A DNA stretch of 64,000 bases. It comes from Acetobacterium paludosum. GTDB taxonomy: Bacteria; Bacillota; Clostridia; Eubacteriales; Eubacteriaceae. The stretch is taken from assembly GCF_008086595.1 (NCBI RefSeq), contig NZ_RXYA01000015.1, positions 62,001-126,000 on the forward strand, given 5' to 3'. The notes under the pieces are model-generated. The model was not told the origin of the DNA and searched no databases. It worked only from the letters and a program-made list of their open reading frames with translations. The translations under genes were made by a program, and so were the position numbers. Positions 45,940 to 55,743 of the stretch are shown piece by piece (position 1 is the first letter of the stretch; every line of letters begins with the position of its first letter).

Positions 45940-47406
45940 ATGATAAGATCTTTATATTCGGGGGTCTCAGGGTTGCAAGCCCACCAAACTAAATTAAATG
46001 TAATCGGTAATAATATTGCAAATGTAAATACCTACGGCTTCAAATCAAGCCGCGTTGTCTTCAGCGATGTGCTGTACCAGAATTTATCCAATGCAAATGC
46101 TGCCAGTTCCACATCAGGCGGTACCAATGCCAGTCAGCTGGGGTATGGTTCAAAGGTTGGTAGCATTGATGTGAACAATTCCATCGCTTCAGGAGCGGAC
46201 ACTGGAAGGTCTCTGGATGTTTATATCAATGGTGAGGGTTATCTGGCGGTACAAGGTGCTGGTGGAACGACAAAATATACGCGAGTGGGTAATCTGAAGT
46301 TTGATGCGGCAGGTAATCTAACGGATGCCAACGGAGGCAAGATTTTGGGTATTCCCACGGATGCTTCCGGAAATCCGATATTAAATGCAGACGGAACACT
46401 GCCGGTGAGTGATTTAAAGACTATAAATGTTGATCCGGCGATACTTGAAAAATGCACGGGCGTCGCGATTGGTAAATCCGGAGAAATCACCGGGACACAG
46501 GCAGGCGCTCCGGAGTTTACAAAAGCCAGCGGTTTTGGTTGGCTTACCAGTGTCGATGTGCCAGCAACATCCAATTACACTGGAGATGTTAAAGTAGCAA
46601 TTGGAAAAACTGTTTTCACTAAATCGGATTCTACTCCCGGAAGTGAGAATGTTGATGTCAATATTGCAGCAGATATTGGTGCTGGGGATTTAGCACTAAC
46701 GAGTACAAACGGTGTTTATACTTTAAAAGGTTCAAATACTGCCGGTACTGCCTTTAGTGTAACTGGAAAATTAACGGGAACGACATTAACCTTTGATACG
46801 AACAACGATGGAACAGCTGATGTGACGATTGCAAATGCTGCAACTAATTTTCCAACAGCTGCAGATGATTATACACTTGGATCGGTAGCAACCGATACTA
46901 CAGTCATTCGTGCGACCGTTACTAACCAAGGCGGAGAGACTAAAACATTTGATGTTGCCTGGGATAGTGCGACCACAGACACCAGTTCAAAGCTTACTAT
47001 TGGGACCGGTACTGATGCAATAACGTTAACTGTTGATTCAGCAGGTCTTCTAACGGCTTATAACGCCGGGTTGTCAACTTCAAAAATCGGTACCATTGAA
47101 GCTGGAAGTAGTGTTCCGAAAAGCTTAGGCTATATTGCGATTGCAAAATTTGCAAATACCGATGGATTAAGTCAGGATGGCAATGGCTACTCCATACAAT
47201 CAGAAAACTCTGGAAACGCAGTGGCATCAATAGCAGGGACAAACGAGACTGGAAAGATTATCTCCTCTGAGTTGGAAAGTTCAAACGTCGATTTGTCAAA
47301 AGAGTTTACCGAAATGATTATTGCTCAACGTGGTTTTCAGGCGTGTTCACGTGTCATAACCGTATCGGATACCATTCTAGAAGAGCTAATCAATCTTAAA
47401 CGATAA
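45940..47406 (+). CDS. flgE: Flagellar hook protein FlgE
   Basis: A 488-residue FlgE that builds the hook. The N-terminal rod/hook signature is SGVSGLQAHQTKLNVIGNNIANVNTYGFK split across residues 8-36, and the C-terminal coil is SSELESSNVDLSKEFTEMII and AQRGFQACSRVI. The middle third is a Thr/Asp-rich variable domain exposed on the hook surface. Proteins of this family polymerise through the two terminal helices. Followed by a 7-bp hairpin and flbD. Confidence 0.95.
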   Translation: MIRSLYSGVSGLQAHQTKLNVIGNNIANVNTYGFKSSRVVFSDVLYQNLSNANAASSTSGGTNASQLGYGSKVGSIDVNNSIASGADTGRSLDVYINGEGYLAVQGAGGTTKYTRVGNLKFDAAGNLTDANGGKILGIPTDASGNPILNADGTLPVSDLKTINVDPAILEKCTGVAIGKSGEITGTQAGAPEFTKASGFGWLTSVDVPATSNYTGDVKVAIGKTVFTKSDSTPGSENVDVNIAADIGAGDLALTSTNGVYTLKGSNTAGTAFSVTGKLTGTTLTFDTNNDGTADVTIANAATNFPTAADDYTLGSVATDTTVIRATVTNQGGETKTFDVAWDSATTDTSSKLTIGTGTDAITLTVDSAGLLTAYNAGLSTSKIGTIEAGSSVPKSLGYIAIAKFANTDGLSQDGNGYSIQSENSGNAVASIAGTNETGKIISSELESSNVDLSKEFTEMIIAQRGFQACSRVITVSDTILEELINLKR

Positions 47407-47426
47407 AAATTAGAAACGAGATTCCG

Positions 47427-47462
47427 CCCGAAGGAGTTTTCTTCTTCGGGTAGAATTTGTTT
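47427..47462 (+). terminator. Hairpin after flgE, possible partial terminator
   Basis: CCCGAAG/CTTCGGG stem with a 10-base loop, then TAGAATTTGTTTT. Given the operon continues, partial read-through is likely. Confidence 0.5.
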
Positions 47463-47485
47463 TATACTACAATTAAGGTGGAAGT

Positions 47486-47689
47486 ATGATAGAATTAACT
47501 AAGCTAAATAAACAACGCAATGGTGAAAAATTTTTTCTCAATTGTGATTTAATCGAAACGATTGAAGAAAAACCGGATACAACCATAAAACTGGTTAATG
47601 GAAAAAATTATGTCGTATCAGACAGCGCGGCCCAGGTTATTTCAAAAATTATTTCATTCAAAAGAGGCCTTTATAATCGATATAACTAA
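47486..47689 (+). CDS. flbD: Flagellar protein FlbD
   Basis: A 67-residue FlbD family protein: MIELTKLNKQRNGEKFFLNCDLIETIEEKPDTT is shortened here to its key start MIELTKLN and the segment LNCDLIETIEEKPDT, followed by the C-terminal LVNGKNYVVSDSAAQV. It is a small soluble protein nearly always placed between flgE and motA in Firmicutes. Its role is not firmly known. Here the next gene is fliM, about 105 bases on, with no motA, motB or fliL between. Confidence 0.85.
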   Translation: MIELTKLNKQRNGEKFFLNCDLIETIEEKPDTTIKLVNGKNYVVSDSAAQVISKIISFKRGLYNRYN

Positions 47690-47795
47690 AAAAGATTTGA
47701 GAGAAAGAATTGAGACCATGGAAAGCGCAATGATACTTAAATAAGACTCATAAATCATGGTTTGGAATTAGAAGACAATATTAGGAGAAACAATT

Positions 47796-48806
47796 ATGGC
47801 AGAAATTCTTTCACAAAGTCAAATTGATAGCCTTTTAAGCAGTTTAATCAGTGGAAAAGATGAAGCGGATACGCAGGTGATACCTGAAAAAAAGGTTAAA
47901 GATTATGACTTTAGAAGACCCAAGCTATTTACTAGAGAGCAGCTTAAGCATCTGTTTAGTATTTATGAAAATTATGCAAGGCTGGTGTCTTCACATATTA
48001 CCGGAATTCTGCAAACCTACAGCCTGGTGGAGATCATCGAAGTTGAAGAACAGCAATTCTATGAATTTAACAATGCTCTTCCCGACTCGGTCCTGATGGG
48101 ATTGATTGATTTTGATATTAAAGACAGCGATGATGAAGAAGATTTGGTTATTATGGATATATCAAAAGAAATTGGCTTCTGCTGTTTTGACAGATTACTG
48201 GGGGGACCGGGGAAACCTCTAAGAGAAGACCGAGAATATACCGAGATTGAAATAGGTGTCCTGGAGTATTTAGTGAAGGGAATGATCAACCTGATGAAAA
48301 ATGTCTGGTTTGATTATTTGGAAATATCGCCCCGTTTAATGAAAATCGAAACAAATTCGAGAATCTTACAGGGAATCAGTGCCGATGAAAATGTCGTGAT
48401 TATTGTAATGAGTATAAAAGTAAATGAAACTCAGGGAAAAATAAATATTTGTATTCCGGCAACAACATTAGACATGCTGTTTAAAAAGAAGGTATCGCAA
48501 ACAAAAAAGAATATCAAAAGAGGCGACCATCTGGCCGAAGAGCAGAGAAGATTAAATATTATCAATGAAATCAGACAAACAGATTTGGAAATTAAAGGGG
48601 TTTTAGGAGAAACTGAGGTATTATCTCAGGATATCTTTGAATTGGAAGTTGGGGATATTATCAAGCTTAATAAACCGCTAAACGCTCTGGTCGATGTCGT
48701 GGTTAATGATGAAGTCTGGTTTAAAGGTGAAATGGGCGAATATAAGAACAAAAAAGCTATTGCAATAAAAGAAGAGCTGACTGAGAGAGGAAGTGAACCA
48801 ATCTGA
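47796..48806 (+). CDS. fliM: Flagellar motor switch protein FliM
   Basis: A 336-residue FliM of the C-ring. The N-terminal CheY-binding peptide is EILSQSQIDSLLSSLISGK; the middle domain includes RRPKLFTREQLKHLFSIYEN and GGPGKPLREDREYTEIE; the C-terminal SpoA domain includes LEVGDIIKLNKPLNALVDVV. Binding of phospho-CheY switches rotation. ATG follows AGGAGAAAC. The stop overlaps the fliY start by one base, giving tight coupling. Confidence 0.95.
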   Translation: MAEILSQSQIDSLLSSLISGKDEADTQVIPEKKVKDYDFRRPKLFTREQLKHLFSIYENYARLVSSHITGILQTYSLVEIIEVEEQQFYEFNNALPDSVLMGLIDFDIKDSDDEEDLVIMDISKEIGFCCFDRLLGGPGKPLREDREYTEIEIGVLEYLVKGMINLMKNVWFDYLEISPRLMKIETNSRILQGISADENVVIIVMSIKVNETQGKINICIPATTLDMLFKKKVSQTKKNIKRGDHLAEEQRRLNIINEIRQTDLEIKGVLGETEVLSQDIFELEVGDIIKLNKPLNALVDVVVNDEVWFKGEMGEYKNKKAIAIKEELTERGSEPI

Positions 48807-49933
48807 TGACGGAAACAGAAACGAATACGGAAAAGTTGACAAGCATGGAAATTGATGTCATAGGAGAGGTGATGAATATCAGTATGGGAACAGCGGCTAC
48901 GGCCATGTCCACCATTCTGAATACAAAAGTAAATATTACAACCCCAAAAATTGAGACAATCGGCGTTGATGAGTTTGAATTTACGCAATTAGAACCGGTG
49001 ATTGGCGTATTAATCAATTACGTTGAAGGAATTGAAGGCGCTAACGTGCTGCTGTTAAAAGAAGCAGACATGAAAAAAATCCTTTCGCAGTTATTTGATA
49101 TGGAGAGCAGCGACGACATTGAATTTGACGAAATCAGTAAAAGTGCCATCGGGGAAATCATGAACCAAATGATGGGTGCAGCTGCTGGTGCCCTTGCTTC
49201 ATTTTTAGGAAGAGTTGTTAATATTTCACCACCGGTTCTTTTAGATACCACCAATAATAAGAGCATCAAAGAACTCTTTTCATTAAAAGGTGAAAACCTC
49301 GTCAGTATAAATTTCCATTTGAGTATTGATGGACTGGTTGAAAGCGAGTTTATCAGTGCGATGGAACCCGCTCTGGCGCGAGAAATTGTGGAAATGTCGA
49401 TGGGGGCTTCTGGGATCGATGATGAAGAAGAAGTGCCGGTAGTACCGGAAGAAGTACCGCCACAGCCAAGCCCAGTTCAACCGGAACCGGTAAGGCCGGA
49501 GGTCCAGTACGAAGCGCCATCACCGCCGCGGCAACAGGCACCGCCGTCAACCCGGGTTGTCAAGAATGAACAGGCCGAGGTGAATTCCTATGTTAGTCAG
49601 CAACAACCGGTTCAGGTTACGGCCTATGAATATAAACCCCTTGGAGAAGAACAAAAGGGAGAGACGATTACCGGCAACAATTTAGATTTGCTGATGTCGG
49701 TACCGATTCAAATCACTGTTGAATTGGGAAAAACAAGAAAGAAAATAAAAGATATCGCCGATCTAACTCTGGGAAATATTATCGAATTGGATCGACAGGC
49801 GGGGGATCAGGTTGATGTGATCGCTAACGGTCGGTTGATTGCCAAAGGAGACGTTGTTGTTGTAGACGATAATTACAGTGTGAAAATCACTGAAATAATA
49901 AAGGTAAAAGAAGAAATGAATCAAAAAAAATAA
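48806..49933 (+). CDS. fliY: Flagellar motor switch phosphatase FliY
   Basis: A 375-residue FliY: an N-terminal CheC-like phosphatase region with two active-site motifs (DVIGEVMNISMGTAATAMST near 15-34 and SAIGEIMNQMMGAAAGALAS near 112-131, each with Glu and Asn), a Pro/Glu-rich linker near 210-260, and a C-terminal SpoA/FliN domain (PIQITVELGKTRKKIKDI). It is part of the C-ring and removes phosphate from CheY. Both motifs look intact, so activity is expected. Confidence 0.93.
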   Translation: MTETETNTEKLTSMEIDVIGEVMNISMGTAATAMSTILNTKVNITTPKIETIGVDEFEFTQLEPVIGVLINYVEGIEGANVLLLKEADMKKILSQLFDMESSDDIEFDEISKSAIGEIMNQMMGAAAGALASFLGRVVNISPPVLLDTTNNKSIKELFSLKGENLVSINFHLSIDGLVESEFISAMEPALAREIVEMSMGASGIDDEEEVPVVPEEVPPQPSPVQPEPVRPEVQYEAPSPPRQQAPPSTRVVKNEQAEVNSYVSQQQPVQVTAYEYKPLGEEQKGETITGNNLDLLMSVPIQITVELGKTRKKIKDIADLTLGNIIELDRQAGDQVDVIANGRLIAKGDVVVVDDNYSVKITEIIKVKEEMNQKK

Positions 49934-49965
49934 CCAGGATATGAAATGGATAAAAGGAGAAAAAA

Positions 49966-50328
49966 ATGGACAAAATATTAATAGTCGATGATGCCGCGTT
50001 TATGCGTATGATGATCAAAGATAGCCTTAAAAAAGGAGGCTACTCGAATTTTATTGAAGCTGAAAACGGGGAAGTGGCCCTTGCCGAGTACAAAGAGAAT
50101 CATCCGGACTTGGTGCTGCTTGATATCACCATGCCGGTAATGGATGGCATCCAGGCCCTTCAGGCCATAAAAGCTTTGGAACCACAAGCAAAAATTATTA
50201 TGTGTTCAGCTATGGGACAAGAAGGAATGGTGGTTGAAGCCATTAAAAGCGGAGCATTGGACTTTATTGTCAAGCCATTTAAAGCAGATCGATTAATTCA
50301 AACAGTTAACAGTGCGCTTGGGAAATAA
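49966..50328 (+). CDS. cheY: Chemotaxis response regulator CheY
   Basis: A 120-residue single receiver domain: acidic pair Asp8-Asp9, phospho-acceptor Asp53 in VLLDITMP, Thr/Ser-type position in MCSAMG, and Lys in IVKPFK. It carries the signal from CheA to FliM and FliY. No output domain, so CheY rather than a transcription regulator. ATG follows AAGGAG. cheA is not in the window. Confidence 0.93.
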   Translation: MDKILIVDDAAFMRMMIKDSLKKGGYSNFIEAENGEVALAEYKENHPDLVLLDITMPVMDGIQALQAIKALEPQAKIIMCSAMGQEGMVVEAIKSGALDFIVKPFKADRLIQTVNSALGK

Positions 50329-50346
50329 AAGAAAGAAGGTCCAAAG

Positions 50347-50694
50347 TTGAGCAGCAGCGATATCTTTTCTGTAGTTTTGGCACTTTTAGGAACTATCGGC
50401 GTGATTGTTTTAACCTATTACGGCAGCCGGTGGTATGCCACCCGGTTTGCTAAAACACATGGATCTCTGACCGGTGCAAAGCATATAAAAGTGGTTGACA
50501 GACTGATCGTTGGTAAAACGGGATCGATTGTAATTATTGAAGTTCAGGGAATTCAGTATATGGTTGGCGTCAGTGAACAAAACGTTCAGATTTTGACACA
50601 GCTTGAAGAACCGATTGTCGTCCCACAAAAACAAGAAATATCAAAAGAAAGCTTTTTGAGCATGTTTAAAACATTTTCTCAAAAGGAAAAATAG
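50347..50694 (+). CDS. fliO: Flagellar biosynthesis protein FliO
   Basis: A 115-residue protein with one N-terminal membrane helix (about 5-24) and a small cytoplasmic domain (HIKVVDRLIVGKTGSIVIIE, then VGVSEQNVQILTQLEEPI), typical of FliO/FliZ. It helps assemble the FliP ring of the export gate. The start is TTG 50347 with AAGGT ahead; no ATG would leave the helix intact. The fliP ATG follows the stop immediately. Confidence 0.85.
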   Translation: MSSSDIFSVVLALLGTIGVIVLTYYGSRWYATRFAKTHGSLTGAKHIKVVDRLIVGKTGSIVIIEVQGIQYMVGVSEQNVQILTQLEEPIVVPQKQEISKESFLSMFKTFSQKEK

Positions 50695-50695
50695 C

Positions 50696-51484
50696 ATGAA
50701 TATAAGAAAAAAAACAATTTACAAAGGAAAAGCGCTTATCAAAAAAGCCCTAGTCATAATGCCGGTCATCACCTTTTTGTTTTTTCTTACCATGACAAAA
50801 GTGTATTGTGCAGATTTTTCGATTGAAAGTCTTTTAGCTGGAGAAAGCTCGGATACGGTAAAAATTATTGTATTAATGACGCTGATCGCCATTATTCCAA
50901 CGCTTTTACTCATGATGACCTGTTTTGGACGAATTGTCATTGTCCTTTCGTTTCTAAGAAATGCCTTAGGTTTGCAGCAAACGCCGCCGAATCAGGTTCT
51001 GGTTGGTTTGGCGTTGGCCATTACTTTCTTTGTAATGTCTCCGGTAATGATGAAAATTAATGAGGTGGCACTGCAGCCCTATAATGCTGGAACCATCAAT
51101 ACGACGCAGTTTATTGATCTGGCTTCATCCCCGATAAAAGAATGGATGTTAAAACAGACGACAACAGATTCTGTTGATTTGTTTAAAAATCTATCGGTTC
51201 AGGCAGGTCAAACAGAGGTGGAAAACCTAACCGCCCAGAATTTGCCCTTGACCATTGTTGTTCCATCTTTTGTAATCAGTGAGCTTAAAAGAGCCTTCAT
51301 TATTGGCTTTTTAATTTACATCCCATTCTTACTCATCGACATGATCGTCGCCAGCGTTCTGATGTCCATGGGGATGATTATGCTTCCACCGGTTATGATT
51401 TCATTACCCTTTAAACTGATGTTATTTGTGGTGGTGGATGGCTGGGGTCTGATCGTTAAAACGTTGATTATGACATATCACTAA
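50696..51484 (+). CDS. fliP: Flagellar export gate protein FliP
   Basis: A 262-residue FliP with a cleavable signal-like helix, then a pair of membrane helices around 55-75 and 85-110, a loop of about 75 residues, and two more C-terminal helices. RIVIVLSFLRNALGLQQTPP and QVLVGLALAITFFVMSP are family signatures; PFLLIDMIVASVLMSMGMIM is another. It forms the core of the type III export pore with FliQ and FliR. Confidence 0.95.
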   Translation: MNIRKKTIYKGKALIKKALVIMPVITFLFFLTMTKVYCADFSIESLLAGESSDTVKIIVLMTLIAIIPTLLLMMTCFGRIVIVLSFLRNALGLQQTPPNQVLVGLALAITFFVMSPVMMKINEVALQPYNAGTINTTQFIDLASSPIKEWMLKQTTTDSVDLFKNLSVQAGQTEVENLTAQNLPLTIVVPSFVISELKRAFIIGFLIYIPFLLIDMIVASVLMSMGMIMLPPVMISLPFKLMLFVVVDGWGLIVKTLIMTYH

Positions 51485-51499
51485 GAAAGGAGAATCAGA

Positions 51500-51766
51500 T
51501 TGGATACATCAGCTTTAATTGAGGTTTTTAGAGATGCCGTTATTACCGGATTAAAAGTAGCCGCCCCGATTCTTTTACTGACAATGGCAGTGGGGCTTAT
51601 TATCGCAATCTTTCAGGCAGCAACCTCCATCAACGAACAAACCATGACCTTTGTTCCTAAATTAGCTATTGTGGCAATAGCACTTGTTTTGTGTGGCGGA
51701 TGGATGCTTCAGCAAATGATGGATTTTACGATGCGAATATTTGAATTAATTGCCACACAGATTTAA
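51500..51766 (+). CDS. fliQ: Flagellar export gate protein FliQ
   Basis: An 88-residue two-helix membrane protein. Helices lie at about 17-38 and 52-74; the conserved stretch is GLIIAIFQAATSINEQTMTF. The start is TTG 51500, placed 8 bases after AAGGAG, which gives the family's usual length. Part of the FliPQR gate. Confidence 0.93.
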   Translation: MDTSALIEVFRDAVITGLKVAAPILLLTMAVGLIIAIFQAATSINEQTMTFVPKLAIVAIALVLCGGWMLQQMMDFTMRIFELIATQI

Positions 51767-51782
51767 AAGACAATAAAAATGG

Positions 51783-52559
51783 GTGATGCTAGTGACGTTT
51801 GATATGAATCAGTATTTGATATTTCTGTTAGCCAGTTGCAGGGCCGCTGGAGTAATCTTTTTTAATCCGATTTTTGGCAGAAGCAGTGTTCCAACTACAC
51901 TAAAAATAGGTTTATCTTTGGTTATCGCCATGTTCTCGGTTTATAGTATTGGAAGTACTCAAGTCATCGACTATACAATTATCGAGTTTGTAGGGGCAAT
52001 GCTTCAAGGCTTCGTTATCGGCTTTGTTATCGGCTTGATCATGCAATCATTTCTCTCCATTTTCCAAATCAGCGGAGAATTGATCGATATGCAAATCGGG
52101 TTGAGCATGGCATCCATGTATGACCCCGCTTCAAAGGCCAATATTACAGCAACAGGAAATATGTTCGGGGCAATGTATGTTTTGCTTTTTTTTGTTTCTA
52201 ACTGTCACCTGGCGCTGATAAATGTTGTTATCAAGTCCTATCAGGTAATTCCCGTGGGTTTTGGATATATCGACCAGCGTGTTGGAATTTTTTTTGTAGA
52301 ACTCATCAGTTATATTTTTTTATATGCTTTACAGGTTGCCATACCGATCATCGTAACCGAGCTTATCGCCGAATTTGCCGTGGGAGTGATGATGCGACTG
52401 GTACCGAACATCAGTGTGTTTGTTATTAACCTGCAACTTAAAATAATCATTGGATTGATCGTAATTCTCACAATTATACCGACTCTGGCAGGCTTTATGA
52501 CTAAAATAAACATGATTATGATGGAAAAAATCACGCAAATGCTTTCGTTTTTCATGTAA
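51783..52559 (+). CDS. fliR: Flagellar export gate protein FliR
   Basis: A 258-residue protein with about six membrane helices. SCRAAGVIFFNPIFGRSSVP and QISGELIDMQIGLSMASMYD are FliR signatures. Third component of the gate. The start is unclear: GTG 51783, ATG 51786 and GTG 51792 are in frame; the last has GGTGAT ahead and may be correct, losing three residues. flhB follows after 24 bases. Confidence 0.93.
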   Translation: MMLVTFDMNQYLIFLLASCRAAGVIFFNPIFGRSSVPTTLKIGLSLVIAMFSVYSIGSTQVIDYTIIEFVGAMLQGFVIGFVIGLIMQSFLSIFQISGELIDMQIGLSMASMYDPASKANITATGNMFGAMYVLLFFVSNCHLALINVVIKSYQVIPVGFGYIDQRVGIFFVELISYIFLYALQVAIPIIVTELIAEFAVGVMMRLVPNISVFVINLQLKIIIGLIVILTIIPTLAGFMTKINMIMMEKITQMLSFFM

Positions 52560-52583
52560 TCGAACGAATTATCGGAGAAAAAA

Positions 52584-53642
52584 ATGGCTGGAGAAAAAAC
52601 TGAAAAAGCAACCCCGAAAAAGGTAAAAGATGAGCGCAAGAAAGGAAACGCCTTTCAAAGCAAGGATGTCGTCTCGGTTGTCATCCTGTTTGTGGGATTT
52701 TTCCTAACCAGTCAATTGGTGCCTTTTATTTATTTGCAAGTTAAAAATTTTTTTTTCGCCCAGATGGATAAGATCGCTGATACCGAGACCTTGACGGTTA
52801 TATCCTGCAATCAAATGTTTCGGGAAGTGGCGAAAGCTTTTTTTATATCGGCACTGCCCATCATGTTGATTATCGGCTTTTGTATGATTATTATGGTTGG
52901 CGCACAAACGGGTTTTTTGGTTTCAGGGGAACTGCTAAAACCAAAATTTAATAAAATTAATCCTTTTACCGGGATAAAACGATTGTTTTCATTGAGATCG
53001 CTGGTTGAATTGGCTAAATCCATCATGAAAGTAACCTTGATTTTAGTCGCTATTTACACCACGATAAAAAGTTTAATTCCGCTGGCACCAGATATGATGA
53101 CCACGGAATTAGCTGAAAATGCAGCATTTTTGATGAATGAAACGATGTCGATGGTTAAAACAATCTGTATGATTTTTGTTGTTGTCGCGATTCTTGATTT
53201 TGCCTATCAAAAATATGATTATAATAAAAAGCTTAAAATGGAAAAGCAGGAAATTAAAGATGAATATAAACAGACCGAAGGCGATCCTCGTATAAAAGGT
53301 CAAAGAAGAAATAAACAGCGGGAAATGAGTATGAATCGGATGATGGCAGCGGTGCCCGAAGCCGATGTTATTGTCAGAAACCCAACGCATTATGCAGTTG
53401 CCTTGAAATATGATATGGATAAGGATGTAGCGCCTATTATTATAGCAAAAGGAAAAGACCATATTGCCTTTCGAATTATTGAAATTGGAGAAAAAAACAG
53501 GGTTCCAATTCAAGAAAACCGACCTTTGGCAAGAGGCTTATATGAAATAGCAGAAATCAATGACTATGTACCGGCAGAGCTCTATAAAGCCGTAGCAGAA
53601 CTAATGGCATGGGTCTACAGCAATAAAAAGAAGGAAAAATAA
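52584..53642 (+). CDS. flhB: Flagellar export switch protein FlhB
   Basis: A 352-residue FlhB: N-terminal ATPKKVKDERKKGN, four membrane helices (about 28-50, 85-110, 135-160, 185-205), and the cytoplasmic switch domain with the self-cleaving NPTH motif in VIVRNPTHYAVALKYD near residue 265. Cleavage there, with FliK, changes export from hook to filament proteins. ATG follows a GGAG site. All features are intact. Confidence 0.95.
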   Translation: MAGEKTEKATPKKVKDERKKGNAFQSKDVVSVVILFVGFFLTSQLVPFIYLQVKNFFFAQMDKIADTETLTVISCNQMFREVAKAFFISALPIMLIIGFCMIIMVGAQTGFLVSGELLKPKFNKINPFTGIKRLFSLRSLVELAKSIMKVTLILVAIYTTIKSLIPLAPDMMTTELAENAAFLMNETMSMVKTICMIFVVVAILDFAYQKYDYNKKLKMEKQEIKDEYKQTEGDPRIKGQRRNKQREMSMNRMMAAVPEADVIVRNPTHYAVALKYDMDKDVAPIIIAKGKDHIAFRIIEIGEKNRVPIQENRPLARGLYEIAEINDYVPAELYKAVAELMAWVYSNKKKEK

Positions 53643-53646
53643 TCTC

Positions 53647-55707
53647 ATGAAAATTATTGAAAATATTGTAGCTCTATTTGTAGTAATGGTAATCGCATTT
53701 ATCATCATACCATTACCGCCATTCTTTCTTGATTTTATGTTTATCACTAATATTTCTTTATCTTTGATTATTTTGCTGACGACCATGTACATTAAAGGAC
53801 CTTTGGAATTTTCAATATTCCCGTCGATGCTGCTGATCACGACCCTGCTGAGACTGGCATTAAACATCTCTTCCACCCGTCTTATTTTATCAAACGGCGG
53901 ACAGGCAGGTCAGGTTATTGCCACCTTCGGGAGTTTTGTTCTCGGCGGAAATCCAATTGTTGGTTTTATCGTATTTATTATTATTATCATTGTTCAATTT
54001 ATTGTTATCACCAAAGGTGCTGAGCGAATTGCTGAAGTATCAGCGCGGTTTACATTAGATGCGATGCCGGGAAAGCAGATGTCCATAGATGCCGATTTAA
54101 ATTCCGGGTCCATAACCGATGCAGAAGCTAAACAGCGAAGAAAAGATATCCAGGGTGAAGCGGAATTCTATGGCGCAATGGATGGGGCAACCAAATTGGT
54201 TAAAGGCGATGCCGTTGCTTCGATTATTATTGCCGTTGTTAATCTTATCGCCGGAAGCATTATTGGGATGGTTCAAGGCGGCATGTCGATTACCGAAGTT
54301 CTGTCCGTTTATTCCATCGCAACGGTTGGGGATGGTCTGGTAAGTCAGGTGCCGGCACTGATGATTTCAGTGGCGACGGCAATGGTTGTTACCAGAGCCG
54401 CTTCAGAAAGCAACCTTAATGAGGATCTGAAAAGACAGTTATTGTCTCAACCCAAGGTTTTAATTATTGCCGCATGTGCCATTGCGTCACTGTCATTGAT
54501 ACCGGGAACACCGAAATTTCAAATTCTATTGTTGGCAGTCATCCTCGGTGGATTGGGTATTACTCTGATTAGAAAAGCGAATGTCAAGGTAGAGGTGGAA
54601 GAAGTCGATCAAATGACGCAACTGGCAGAACAGGAAACCAGTGAAGTTGATTTCTACCGCAATATTGATAATGTCTATAATATTATCGGCGTTGAACCGA
54701 TTGAAATGGAATTCGGCTATTCGCTGCTGCCAATGGTAGCGGAGGAAAGCTCTGGTAATTTTATCGATCGCATTGTTATTTTCAGAAAACAGTTTGCCAT
54801 GGATATGGGCGTTGTTATCCCAACCGTAAGGCTTCGAGACAACGGTCTCATTAACCCGAATCAATATATCATCAAGATAAAAGGGGAAGAAATTGCCAAA
54901 GGAGAAGTATTGGTAGGATACTTTCTGGCCCTGGATCCGGGGAACAACAGTGAACCGATCGACGGAATCGAAACCATTGAACCGGCTTATGGGATTAAGG
55001 GGAAATGGGTTACCGAAGATCAAAAAGAAATGGCAGAGGTGTTCGGCTATACCGTTATTGATGCCCTTTCAGTCATTATTACCCACATGACGGAAGTGAT
55101 TAAACAACATATGCATGAGCTGTTAAGCCGGCAGGATATCAACACCTTGCTGGAAAATATTTCAAAAACAAATCCTGCGATAGTCGATGATGTGATTCCA
55201 AACATCGTCTCCATTGCCGATTTTCAAAAGATATTGGTTAATCTTCTCCGTGAAGGCATTCCCATCAGAGATTTAGAGAGTATCTTAGAAACACTGGGTG
55301 ATCATGGAACCACCATTAAAGACACCGATATGCTCACCGAATATGTGAGACAAAGGCTAAAGCGAACCATTACCAGAAAATACACCGACGGCAACAGCAT
55401 CAAGGTCATTGCGTTGGATCAGGAAATTGAAAATATTATTCTAAATTCAGCCAAGAAAAACGAACATGGCACCTACCTGGCAATCGATCCCCAGGTTGTC
55501 CAATCGATTGTCGAAAAAGTGACAGAACAAATTGAAAAACTCAAGGAGATCGTTGATCATGCGATTATTCTCACATCACCGATTGTGCGGATCTATTTCA
55601 AACGGTTAATTGAACAGTTCATGGCAGATTTAACCGTGCTTTCCTTTAACGAAATTGATACGACGATTCAAATTCAGGTGATTGGGATGATTAAGCTGGA
55701 AAATTAA
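53647..55707 (+). CDS. flhA: Flagellar export protein FlhA
   Basis: A 686-residue FlhA with about eight N-terminal membrane helices (to residue 310) and a large cytoplasmic domain that docks chaperone-substrate pairs. RFTLDAMPGKQMSIDADLNS is the FHIPEP-region signature, and LLRLALNISSTRLILSNGG the other. It starts 4 bases after flhB. In most Firmicutes flhF and flhG follow; here the next gene is fliA, after 36 bases. Confidence 0.95.
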   Translation: MKIIENIVALFVVMVIAFIIIPLPPFFLDFMFITNISLSLIILLTTMYIKGPLEFSIFPSMLLITTLLRLALNISSTRLILSNGGQAGQVIATFGSFVLGGNPIVGFIVFIIIIIVQFIVITKGAERIAEVSARFTLDAMPGKQMSIDADLNSGSITDAEAKQRRKDIQGEAEFYGAMDGATKLVKGDAVASIIIAVVNLIAGSIIGMVQGGMSITEVLSVYSIATVGDGLVSQVPALMISVATAMVVTRAASESNLNEDLKRQLLSQPKVLIIAACAIASLSLIPGTPKFQILLLAVILGGLGITLIRKANVKVEVEEVDQMTQLAEQETSEVDFYRNIDNVYNIIGVEPIEMEFGYSLLPMVAEESSGNFIDRIVIFRKQFAMDMGVVIPTVRLRDNGLINPNQYIIKIKGEEIAKGEVLVGYFLALDPGNNSEPIDGIETIEPAYGIKGKWVTEDQKEMAEVFGYTVIDALSVIITHMTEVIKQHMHELLSRQDINTLLENISKTNPAIVDDVIPNIVSIADFQKILVNLLREGIPIRDLESILETLGDHGTTIKDTDMLTEYVRQRLKRTITRKYTDGNSIKVIALDQEIENIILNSAKKNEHGTYLAIDPQVVQSIVEKVTEQIEKLKEIVDHAIILTSPIVRIYFKRLIEQFMADLTVLSFNEIDTTIQIQVIGMIKLEN

Positions 55708-55743
55708 GTTACTGGAATCCTTTAGAAATTAAGGAGTGTCAAA

